This document shows positions 6,999 to 14,233 of a DNA stretch of 23,243 nt, in pieces (the stretch's first letter is position 1; every line of letters begins with the position of its first letter). A program made the position numbers and the translations under genes. The stretch is taken from positions 1 through 23,243 of the forward strand of contig JANNRA010000076.1 in the NCBI GenBank assembly GCA_031401035.1, in the 5' to 3' direction. Below the pieces are notes generated by a model. It saw only the letters and a list, made by a program, of their open reading frames with translations, was not told where the DNA came from and made no database searches. Source of the DNA: JANNRA01 sp031401035. Lineage in GTDB: Bacteria; Desulfobacterota; Binatia; HRBIN30; CADEER01.

Positions 6999-9619
6999 CC
7001 CACCCCGCCCCCAGCTCCGCGGTGCTGGGCACCGCCGTCGCCGCCGCGGCGGCCGTCCTGCCGGTGCCGCCCGAGCGGCTGCTGCAGGACTGGAAGCTGG
7101 CGCGCGATCGCGCCGTCGCCTACCTCGCGGCCCTGCAGATCCCCAGCGCCGAGCGCGGCGCGCTGGCGACGCGCGCCGTCGAGCGTGCCCTGACGCGGGC
7201 CGACTGGGAGGCGCAGGCGGACGGCATCAGCGAAACGCTGCGCGCCCTGCGTGAGTTGCTGGTCGAATCCGACGGCGTCGATGGCGCCGAAGCGGCCCAG
7301 CTCGACGGCTTCCTCGCCTGGCGCCTCGGTCGCCTCGCGGCCCGCGCGCCAGCCGCCCTGGCCCTGTGCAGCGGCCGCTTCTGGTCCATGCCGCGCATCC
7401 GTCGCGCCGCCATGGCGCCGGAGTGGATCGAGCGCCGCTTCCTGCGCCGCATGCTCGACCGCGTCCTGCACCGCTCGCGCCCGTCGCCGCCCGGCGCCGC
7501 CCACACGCACCGCGAGTTGCGCCAGCAACGCCGCACCCTGCCGTGGATCGGCGAGGCACGCCGCCGCCGCGTCCTGCTCGCCGTGTTGGTGCTGATTCCC
7601 AGCCTCGTCGCCTCGGGCTTCATGGCCAGCGTCCTGCCTCACCAGGGGCGGAGCTGGCTCGAGGTGGCGATCGTCCTCTTCTTCGGCGCCCTCTTCGGCT
7701 GGATATCGATCGGCTTCTGGACCGCGACGCTGGGCTTCTTCACCCTGGTGCGCCGCCGCCGCAGCTTTGCCATCACCAACCTGCCCGAACTGGCGCCCGA
7801 CTTCGTCCCCGGCGGCCGCACGGCGGTGTGCATGCCGATCTGCGAGGAGCCGGTCGACCGCGTCTTCGCCGGCCTCAAGGCGATCCGCCAGTCGCTCGCC
7901 CGCACCGGCCAGCTGGCCCACTTCGATTTCTTCATCCTCAGTGACAGCGCCACGCCCGACACGCTGGTCGCCGAGGAGGCCGCCTGGGCGGAGTGGTGCC
8001 GCGAGGTCGACGGCTTCGGCAGCATCTTCTACCGGCGCCGGCGCGTCCGGGTACGGCGCAAGAGCGGCAACGTCGCCGACTTCTGCCGCCGCTGGGGCGC
8101 CCAGTACCGCTACATGATCATGCTCGATGCCGACAGCCTGATGGCCGGCGCGACGCTCACCCGCCTGGTGCACATGATGGAGCAGCGCGGCGACGTGGGC
8201 ATGATCCAGACCGCGCCGACAGCGGTAAATCGCCGCTCGCTGTTCGCCCGCGTGCAACAGTTCTCGAGCCGCGTGTACGGCCCCATGTTCGCCGCCGGAA
8301 TGCACTTCTGGCAACTCGGCGACGGCCAGTACTGGGGCCACAACGCCATCATCCGCGTCGAGCCGTTCATGCGCCACTGCGCCCTGCCGAAGCTCCCCGG
8401 CACGCCGCCGCTGGGCGGCGAGATTCTCAGCCACGACTTCGTCGAGGCGGCGCTGATGGGTCGCGCCGGCTGGTCGTTGTGGCTCGCCTACGACCTCGGC
8501 GGCAGTTTCGAGGAGGTCCCATCCACCCTGCTCGAGGAGATGAAGCGCGACCGGCGCTGGTGCCAGGGCAACCTGCAGCATCTGCGTCTGCTGTTCTCCG
8601 AAGGCCTGTTCGGGGCGCATCGGGCGCTGTTCATCAACGGCGTGCTCTCCTACGTCTCGGCGCTGCTGTGGTTGACCTTCCTGGTCCTCAGCACCGCCGC
8701 CGCCATCGCCGATGTCCTGCGCGAACCGGATTACTTCCCGCACGGCGCCAGCCTGTTTCCCGAGTGGCCGATCTGGCGCCCCGACTGGGCCCTCGCCCTG
8801 CTCTCGGTCACCGGCGTCATCCTCTTCCTGCCCAAGCTGCTGAGCATCGCCCTCATCGTCTTTCGCTCGCGCGAGAGCCGACTCTTCGGCGGCGCCGCGC
8901 GGCTGAGCATCAGCGTGCTGCTCGAGATCATCTTCTCGAGCCTATTGGCGCCCATCCGCATGGTCTTCCACAGCCGCTTCGTGGTGCAGAACCTGCTCGG
9001 CCGCACGGTGAGCTGGAAGTCGCAGGGGCGTCAGGACGCCGAAACGGGCTGGCTCGAGGCGATCCGCCATCATGGCTTCGACACCATCTTCGCCAGTATC
9101 TGGGGCATCGGGCTGTACTGGCTCAACCCCGTCTATTTCTGGTGGGTGACGCCGATCATCGGAGCGCTCATCCTGTCGGTCGGCACCTCGGTCCTGGCCA
9201 GCCGCGTCTCGCTCGGCGACGGCGCCCGCCGCTGGGGTCTGTTCGTCATTCCCGAGGAGACGACGCCGCCGGCCGAGTTGTGCGATCTGCGCGACAATCT
9301 GGGCGTCGAACAGGACGAGGCGCGGGCGCGGCCGGGGATCGAAGGCGACGGCTTCATTCGGGTCGCCGCCGATCCGCTCGTCAATGCGCTGCATCGCGCC
9401 CTGCTCGGCGCGCCGCGTCGCCTGGCGCCGGCGGTGCAGGCGGCGCGCACGGCGCTGCTCGAACAGGCGCTGATCAGCGGCCCGCAGGCGCTCGGGGCGC
9501 ACGAGCGCGGCATGCTGCTCGTCGACCCGGCGATCGTCGACCGCCTGCACGAACGCGTCTGGGCCCTGCCCGACCGCGAACGCGCCGCCCGCTGGGGTCG
9601 CCCGGCCGGTACTCCGTGA
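6995..9619 (+). CDS. opgH: Glucans biosynthesis glucosyltransferase OpgH (MdoH), beta-1,2-glucan synthase
   Basis: OpgH polymerises UDP-glucose into a linear beta-1,2-glucan and moves it across the inner membrane. This 874-residue protein is close to the E. coli length (847). Two membrane segments lie near residues 193-250, followed by the cytosolic GT2 domain with LDADS (D378, D380), the catalytic-base region SHDFVEA (D481) and the QxxRW-type motif RDRRWCQGN (R521, W522). Several more membrane helices lie at about 550-740. The GTG start at 6995 forms GTGA with the opgG stop, so the two are coupled. A longer upstream frame is out of frame with opgG and rejected. No GT84 synthase is visible anywhere in the window, so OpgH is the only glucan polymerase here. 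Confidence 0.95.
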   Translation: MTHPAPSSAVLGTAVAAAAAVLPVPPERLLQDWKLARDRAVAYLAALQIPSAERGALATRAVERALTRADWEAQADGISETLRALRELLVESDGVDGAEAAQLDGFLAWRLGRLAARAPAALALCSGRFWSMPRIRRAAMAPEWIERRFLRRMLDRVLHRSRPSPPGAAHTHRELRQQRRTLPWIGEARRRRVLLAVLVLIPSLVASGFMASVLPHQGRSWLEVAIVLFFGALFGWISIGFWTATLGFFTLVRRRRSFAITNLPELAPDFVPGGRTAVCMPICEEPVDRVFAGLKAIRQSLARTGQLAHFDFFILSDSATPDTLVAEEAAWAEWCREVDGFGSIFYRRRRVRVRRKSGNVADFCRRWGAQYRYMIMLDADSLMAGATLTRLVHMMEQRGDVGMIQTAPTAVNRRSLFARVQQFSSRVYGPMFAAGMHFWQLGDGQYWGHNAIIRVEPFMRHCALPKLPGTPPLGGEILSHDFVEAALMGRAGWSLWLAYDLGGSFEEVPSTLLEEMKRDRRWCQGNLQHLRLLFSEGLFGAHRALFINGVLSYVSALLWLTFLVLSTAAAIADVLREPDYFPHGASLFPEWPIWRPDWALALLSVTGVILFLPKLLSIALIVFRSRESRLFGGAARLSISVLLEIIFSSLLAPIRMVFHSRFVVQNLLGRTVSWKSQGRQDAETGWLEAIRHHGFDTIFASIWGIGLYWLNPVYFWWVTPIIGALILSVGTSVLASRVSLGDGARRWGLFVIPEETTPPAELCDLRDNLGVEQDEARARPGIEGDGFIRVAADPLVNALHRALLGAPRRLAPAVQAARTALLEQALISGPQALGAHERGMLLVDPAIVDRLHERVWALPDRERAARWGRPAGTP

Positions 9620-9638
9620 GCGGATCAGTCACACCGCC

Positions 9639-11300
9639 GTGCCCTCCCGCAAGCCGCCCGACGCACAGCGCCAGCGACGCCTCGCGCGCCTGCGGCACGA
9701 CCGGCGCCTGCGCCACGGCATCGCCGTCCTCGGGCTGGTTCTCGCCGCCTGTGCCGCGGCGCTCCTGGTCGGCGTCGGCAGCGCCGTGATCGGACAGGCC
9801 GGGCGCCCCGGCCGGCGGGCCGCGGCGCCTCTGGTCGAGCGCGGCTGCGGCCCCGCCGAGCTGCGCTCCCTCGACAGCTGGGCGCTCGCCCGCGTCGAAC
9901 GCACCCCCGCCTCGACGCCGCGCAAGCGGCTGTGGGAGCGGGCCCGCGGCGCCGAGCGGCAACCGGCGCTGCAGGCGCGCCTGGCCGGCTGGCCGCAGCG
10001 TCTCGCCGTCGACGCCGGCGAATTGCCGCGCGGCGATCGCGCCTTCGCCGACCGCGTCGCGCGCGACACCTGGCGCGGCCTCGACGCGCTCAGCGATCGC
10101 AGCAGCGGTCTGCCGCTCGATACCATCACCTTTACGCCCGCCGGCGGCGGGCCGCCGGCGGCGCTGGGCATCGGCGATTACACCAACGTCACCAACATCG
10201 GGCTGCAGCTGGTCAACATCGTCGCCGCCATGGAGCTCGGGCTGCTCGACGAGCCGCAGGCGCGCGCGCGGGCGACGCGCATCCTCGATACGCTGGACCA
10301 GCTCGAGCAGGACGGGGGGTTCTTCTTCAATTATTACGACACCACCTCACTCGAACGCACCAGTCACTTCGTGTCGTTCGTCGACTCGGCCTGGCTGGTC
10401 ACCGGCCTGATGGTCACGCGCATGACATTTCCGGAACTCTACGAGCGTTGCACGTTGCGCATCGAGGACGGCGACTTCGGCGTCTTTTACGACGCCGGGG
10501 CGCAGCTGCTGTCGCACGGCTACTACGTCGAACCGCGCGCTCCCTCCCGCTACCACTACGGCGTGCTCTTCACCGAAGCGCGCCTCGGCGCCCTCATCGC
10601 GATCGGCAAGGGCGACGTGCCCGAGGCGCTGTGGTTCGCCATGCGCCGCACCTTCCCAGCGACCTGCAACTGGCAGTCGCAACCGCCCCGCGGTGTGCGC
10701 ACGACGCGGATTCGCGGCCACGAGGTCACCGCCGGCCACTACCGCTGGGGGGGCCTCCGCTATGTTCCTTCCTGGGGCGGCAGTATGTTCGAGGCCCTGA
10801 TGCCGACGCTCGTGCTCGATGAAGCCGCCGCCGCGCCGCGCAGCCTCGGCGCCAACGGACTGGCGCATGCCGTCGCGCAGCGCCGCTTCGCCCGCCGCGT
10901 CCTCGGCCTGCCGGTGTGGGGGCTCTCGCCGAGCGCTCGCCCCGCCACCGACAGCTACGGCGAGTATGGCGCCACGCCCCTCGGCTCGCTCGGCTATCCG
11001 CCCGGTCCGATCACCCCGCACGCGGCGGCGCTGGCGTTGGCGGTCCTGCCGCACGCCGCGCTGGACAACTTGCGCGCCCTGGCCATCCGCTACCCGGCCT
11101 ACGGCGACTTCGGGTTCTATGACGCCATCGATCCGCACACCGGCCAGGTGGCCTACAAGTATCTCGCCCTGGACCAATCGATGATCTTCTTGTCGCTGGT
11201 CAATTACCTCACCGACGGTGCCGTGCAGCGCCGCTTCGCCTCCGATCCGATCATGCAGCGCGCCTTGCCGGTCATCGCCGACGAGGACTTCTTCTCCTGA
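9639..11300 (+). CDS. Membrane-anchored PF10091/DUF3131 glucoamylase-like protein (GH189/GH144-related)
   Basis: This 553-residue protein has a basic N terminus and one hydrophobic segment (about 28-53), then a periplasmic domain. Family landmarks in order are WRGLDALSDRSSGLPLD, NVTNIGLQLVNIVAAMELG, FFFNYYDTTSLE with SFVDSAWLV, WGGSMFEALMPTLV (E385), VWGLSPSARP with YGEYGATPLG, PITPHAAALAL, YGDFGFYDAID and LDQSMIFLSLVNYL. This series parallels the middle domain of NdvB/Cgs (GH189, which cyclises beta-1,2-glucan) and GH144 beta-1,2-glucanases. The usual SASDGP/SESAY motif is SPSARP here, so activity is uncertain. It starts with GTG, 19 nt after opgH and in the same operon. A role in trimming or remodelling OpgH product is inferred. 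Confidence 0.8.
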   Translation: MPSRKPPDAQRQRRLARLRHDRRLRHGIAVLGLVLAACAAALLVGVGSAVIGQAGRPGRRAAAPLVERGCGPAELRSLDSWALARVERTPASTPRKRLWERARGAERQPALQARLAGWPQRLAVDAGELPRGDRAFADRVARDTWRGLDALSDRSSGLPLDTITFTPAGGGPPAALGIGDYTNVTNIGLQLVNIVAAMELGLLDEPQARARATRILDTLDQLEQDGGFFFNYYDTTSLERTSHFVSFVDSAWLVTGLMVTRMTFPELYERCTLRIEDGDFGVFYDAGAQLLSHGYYVEPRAPSRYHYGVLFTEARLGALIAIGKGDVPEALWFAMRRTFPATCNWQSQPPRGVRTTRIRGHEVTAGHYRWGGLRYVPSWGGSMFEALMPTLVLDEAAAAPRSLGANGLAHAVAQRRFARRVLGLPVWGLSPSARPATDSYGEYGATPLGSLGYPPGPITPHAAALALAVLPHAALDNLRALAIRYPAYGDFGFYDAIDPHTGQVAYKYLALDQSMIFLSLVNYLTDGAVQRRFASDPIMQRALPVIADEDFFS

Positions 11301-11319
11301 CCCGCGACAGCACCCAGGC

Positions 11320-12384
11320 ATGGCCCGCGTCGCCTTTCAGCACGTCACCAAGCGTTACCCGAACGGGCACGTTGGCGTACAGGCCATCGACCTCGACGCC
11401 GCCGACGGCGAACTGCTGGTCCTGGTCGGCCCGTCCGGCTGCGGCAAGAGCACACTGCTACGCCTGTTGGCGGGGCTCGAGACGCCCTGCGAGGGCGAGA
11501 TCCGCCTCGATGACCGCGTCGTCAATGCCCTGTCGCCGCAGCAGCGCAACGTGGCGATGGTCTTTCAGGACTATGCCCTCTACCCGTTCATGACGGTGGC
11601 CCGGAACCTCGCCTTTCCCCTCGAGATGCGCCGCCTCGGCGCCGCCGAGGTGGGCCGCCGCGTCACCGCCGTCGCCGCCATGCTCGATCTCGAGGCGGTC
11701 CTGACGCGGTATCCGCGCGAACTGTCGGGCGGCCAGCGGCAGCGGGTCGCCATGGGACGCGCCCTGGTGCGCGAACCGAGCGTCTCGCTGCTCGACGAAC
11801 CGCTGTCCAATCTCGACGCCAAGCTGCGCGTCGAGGTGCGCGCCGAGATCGCGGCGCTGCAGCGGCAGATCGGGACGACGATGCTCTACGTCACACACGA
11901 CCAGAGCGAAGCGATGACACTCGGACAGCGCATCGCCGTGCTCGCCGAGGGGCGCCTGCAACAGGTGGCGACGCCCACCGACCTGTACGAGCGGCCGGCG
12001 AACCTGTTCGTCGCCGGCTTCATCGGCACGCCGCCGATGAACCTGCTACCGGCGCGGGCGGAACGTGGCGACAGCGGGATTCGCCTGCATCTCGGCGGGC
12101 AGAGCCTCGCCTTGCCCGGCCGGGCCGTCGATCCCGGCCGCGTCGCCCACGCCGGCATCCGACCGGAGGGCTTTCGCACCGGCGGCCATGGCGCGGCGCT
12201 GCAGGGACGCGTCGCGCACGTCGAGTACCTCGGCCACGAGACGCTGATCCACCTGCTAATCAATGCCCACCAGGTCGTCGCGCGCCTGCCCGGCGGGCGC
12301 TCCGTGCGAGCGGGCGAGAGCCTGTCCCTGGTGGTGCCGGCCGAGGCGGTGCACCTGTTCGACGCCGACGGTCTCGCGCTCTGA
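11320..12384 (+). CDS. Sugar ABC transporter ATP-binding protein, MalK/UgpC/MsmX type
   Basis: This 354-residue ATPase carries Walker A GPSGCGKST (37-45), a Q-loop in VFQDYALYP, signature LSGGQRQRVAMGRAL (135 onward), Walker B SLLDEP (D159, E160), D-loop SNLDAK and the switch His in YVTHDQSEAM (H193). The C-terminal 120 or so residues form the TOBE/MalK regulatory part, with GIRPEGF. It should energise CUT1 permeases, and the only ones in view are those at 2372-4092 on the other strand. The ATG is 19 nt after the PF10091 gene, so it is the last gene of the opg operon. Its final 50 or so codons are duplicated in degraded form at 15708-15857. Confidence 0.93.
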   Translation: MARVAFQHVTKRYPNGHVGVQAIDLDAADGELLVLVGPSGCGKSTLLRLLAGLETPCEGEIRLDDRVVNALSPQQRNVAMVFQDYALYPFMTVARNLAFPLEMRRLGAAEVGRRVTAVAAMLDLEAVLTRYPRELSGGQRQRVAMGRALVREPSVSLLDEPLSNLDAKLRVEVRAEIAALQRQIGTTMLYVTHDQSEAMTLGQRIAVLAEGRLQQVATPTDLYERPANLFVAGFIGTPPMNLLPARAERGDSGIRLHLGGQSLALPGRAVDPGRVAHAGIRPEGFRTGGHGAALQGRVAHVEYLGHETLIHLLINAHQVVARLPGGRSVRAGESLSLVVPAEAVHLFDADGLAL

Positions 12385-12408
12385 GCTGCGCCTGCCCCTG
12401 GCCCTCCG

Positions 12409-12492
12409 TGGAGGGCGCCGCCCCGTCGGCGCCTGTTGCAGCGCGCCGCTGACGCCTCATTCAACAGGCCCCCACGGGGGGGGCGCCCTCCA
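12409..12492. repeat. GC-rich palindrome, possible bidirectional terminator (left copy)
   Basis: Arms 12409-12438 and 12462-12492 are inverted repeats with a few mismatches and a one-base bulge, separated by about 23 nt. The palindrome sits just after the ATPase stop and before the convergent GH94 fragment. It recurs at 15883-15965, and one arm recurs alone at 62-86. Both a terminator role and a REP-like dispersed element fit. Confidence 0.65.
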
Positions 12493-12504
12493 GTCGCCGG
12501 GAGC

Positions 12505-12808
12505 TCACGCCAAGCGCACGCTCACATGGTGCTGTGCACCGTCGCGCGGCAGCGGCACGCGCCCAGCGCCCTAACTGATCGTGCCGGCGACGCCGTGGAG
12601 CTCGATGGCCGCTGCGGCGGCCGCCGAACCGCTCGGATTCTCGACTCGCACCACGCAGCGCACCGCGCCGCCGTCGAGATTCAGCCGCACCGTGAATCCC
12701 GGCCAGGCGTCCGGCACTCGCGGGTCAACGACCAGCGCGGCGCCGTCCTCGATGCACACACCGAGCACGCGTTCGAGGGCGATGCGGTACAGCCAGCCGG
12801 CCGCTCGA
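12505..12808 (-). pseudogene. Truncated GH94 (NdvB-type) C-terminal fragment
   Basis: On the minus strand this segment encodes about 100 residues closely matching the last residues of the intact GH94 protein (15976-19785): AGWLYRIALERVLGVCIEDG, then VVDPRVPDAWPGFTVRLNLD, and finally GRVPLPRDGAQH. An in-frame TAG at 12571-12573 interrupts it about 22 codons before the family stop (TGA at 12505-12507). Similarity ends abruptly at 12808, where DUF3604 sequence begins. It has no start or catalytic domain and must be a remnant. Confidence 0.88.
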
Positions 12809-12809
12809 T

Positions 12810-13287
12810 TCTCTGGTCATCACCGATGACGCGGAGATGTACGGCCTGATGCCGCACCTGCTCGACAGGCGGGCCGGTTCACGGCGCTGATCGGCTACGA
12901 GTGGACGGCGATCGGCGGCGACACTCTGCACCGCAACATGATTGTTCGCGGCGACTCGGCGGTTGCGAACCAGACCGTGCCGTTCTCCCAGTTCGACAGC
13001 ATGAATCCGCAGGAGCTGTGGAAGCATCTCGATCGACTCCAGCGGGAGAGCGGTGGCGAGGTGCTGGCCATCCCGCACGACGGGAACGTGAGCAACGGGC
13101 GGATGCTTACGGTTGAGAACTTCGAGGGCAAGCCGCTGACGCGCGAGATGGCGGCGATGCGCATCCGCTGCTCTCGCCACACGGCGAGTTCGCCGACTAC
13201 GAGAAGGGGGACAAGTCGAACCACAATGGCACCGAGGCCACGAAGCCCGAGATGCTGCAATGGGAGTACGCGCGCCATGCCCTCAGG
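12810..13287 (+). pseudogene. Decayed DUF3604-family gene
   Basis: Three pieces in different frames read as one DUF3604 (PF12228) protein with missing parts. Frame 1 (12810-12870) gives SLVITDDAEMYGLMPHLLD. Frame 2 (from 12872) gives FTALIGYEWTAIGGDTLHRN and LAIPHDGNVSNGRMLTVENF. After about 13160 a third frame gives HPLLSPHGEFADYEKGD and NGTEATKPEMLQWEYARHAL. Intact family members are several hundred residues long with extra sequence between these blocks, so the gene has lost its N terminus and suffered at least two internal deletions with frame changes. The family function is not established. Its start is fused to the GH94 fragment and its end to a HupE-like fragment, so it is non-functional. 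Confidence 0.78.
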
Positions 13288-13440
13288 AACGGCCTGCTGC
13301 ACGGCCTCGGATTCGCCGGCGCCCTGGACGAGATCGGCCTGCGGCAGCGTGCCATCCCGCTGGCACTGGGGAGCTTCAACGCCGGCGTCGAGCTCGGCCA
13401 GTTGAGCTTCGTCCTCGGCGTCACGGCGCAGCCCGTGCTG
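13288..13440 (+). pseudogene. HupE/UreJ-family membrane protein fragment
   Basis: In the same frame as the last DUF3604 block, the sequence changes to LLHGLGFAGALDEIGL, then IPLALGSFNAGVELGQLSFV. This is the conserved HGLGFAGAL / FNxGVExGQL signature of the HupE/UreJ family of membrane proteins (putative nickel or cobalt permeases). Only about 50 residues remain, with no start and no complete set of helices. The junction at the shared-looking NGLLHGL suggests a deletion that joined two genes. The exact border is uncertain by tens of bases. Confidence 0.68.
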
Positions 13441-13466
13441 CTGCGCGGGGGCAGCGACGGGCGCCC

Positions 13467-13928
13467 TCAGGGCTTCAGTCGTGCGGCGTCGGCGAGATCC
13501 TTCGGTCGGCCGGCGGCCTGCTTGTTGCGCACCAGCGCCGCGCGCCCGATGAACGGAACGGGCGACCCCTCGAGGTCGGCGGTTTCACGGCTCGCCCAGG
13601 CCTCGTCGAACGTCACGCCGCTGATCGCGGTCAGGATGTCGATGCGCGCCGGCGGCAACCCGATCTGGTAGACGATCCCCGGAGTGGTGAAGTCGGCAGG
13701 GTGCACGCCGGCTGCCGCGACCCGCGCACCGAAGTTGGCCAGCGAGCGCCAGACCCGCGCCGCGTTGTCGCCGCTCGGACGTACGAACACGTCGAGATCG
13801 CCGGTGAAGCGCGGCACGCCGTGCAGGGCCAGTGCATAGGCTCCGACGATCACGAACTCGACCTGCTCGGCGGCGAACGCGAGCAGCAGATCCCGGAAGT
13901 CGGGATTGAGCTCACCCAGGGGCGTCAT
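13467..13928 (-). CDS. DUF6036-type nucleotidyltransferase
   Basis: This 153-residue protein starts with LNPDFRDLLLAFAAEQVEFVIVGAYALALHG in essence: a helix then the nucleotidyltransferase motif GAYAL (from G29) followed by RFTGDLDVFV (D44, D46). A third acidic residue lies in RIDILTAISG. The C-terminal ALVRNKQAAGRPKDLADAARL is typical of DUF6036/AbiEii-like enzymes, some of which are toxins or antitoxin-like modifiers. All metal-binding residues are present, so it may be active. The ATG at 13928 overlaps the stop of the upstream 73-residue ORF as ATGA. The pair lies inside the inserted segment between the two duplication copies, which fits mobile accessory cargo. Confidence 0.82.
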   Translation of the reverse strand: MTPLGELNPDFRDLLLAFAAEQVEFVIVGAYALALHGVPRFTGDLDVFVRPSGDNAARVWRSLANFGARVAAAGVHPADFTTPGIVYQIGLPPARIDILTAISGVTFDEAWASRETADLEGSPVPFIGRAALVRNKQAAGRPKDLADAARLKP

Positions 13929-14146
13929 TCCCCGTCGCGCGGCTCGCCCGGAGCATACAGGCGCATGGGAATCTCGCTCCGCCGGTATACCGGAAACTCG
14001 CGGCCGGCGAGCCGCCATCCTTCGCGCGCCATCGGCCACATCATGCGCAGGCGCTCCGCCGCCGTGGTGACTCCGCTCAGGTCGTCCGGCGGTTCGGCGC
14101 CGAGCTGGTAGCGACGGATCGGCCAATTGGAACGGGAGCGCGTCAC
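13925..14146 (-). CDS. Small uncharacterised protein coupled to the nucleotidyltransferase
   Basis: This 73-residue basic protein has a central helix-forming stretch TTAAERLRMMWPMAREGWRLAG and a C-terminal VYRRSEIPMRLY. I do not assign it a function. Small proteins of this ERLRMMWP...AW/GW type commonly sit just upstream of DUF6036 nucleotidyltransferases, and here the stop and start overlap by 4 nt. That argues for a two-gene unit, possibly toxin-antitoxin-like. No signal peptide or membrane segment is seen. Confidence 0.65.
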   Translation of the reverse strand: MTRSRSNWPIRRYQLGAEPPDDLSGVTTAAERLRMMWPMAREGWRLAGREFPVYRRSEIPMRLYAPGEPRDGE

Positions 14147-14233
14147 GACGTGACAATAGCATGCGACCGCGCGGACGCGGAATCACCAATGACCGACTCA
14201 GAACCGTCGCGATGGGTGCGATGATGGCCGAGA

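Larger units (their letters stand above)
12236..12808. repeat. Left copy of a ~570-bp imperfect direct duplication
   Basis: This segment holds the intact 3' end of the ATPase gene, a palindrome, and a broken 3' end of a GH94 gene in reverse. It aligns almost without gaps to 15708-16279 at an offset of about 3472 bp; by eye the two copies are about 80-85% identical. The two copies bracket about 2.9 kb of unrelated genes. Confidence 0.85.

Noticed and set aside
6734..8743. A 669-codon open frame on the - strand across opgG/opgH
   Set aside because: Antisense to well-supported OpgH motifs, with low-complexity Ala/Gly/Glu composition typical of high-GC shadow frames.
6350..9619. opgH extended N-terminally to 1089 residues
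   Set aside because: The extension overlaps opgG in another frame and is Arg/Pro-rich; the GTG at 6995 with a GTGA overlap is the natural start.
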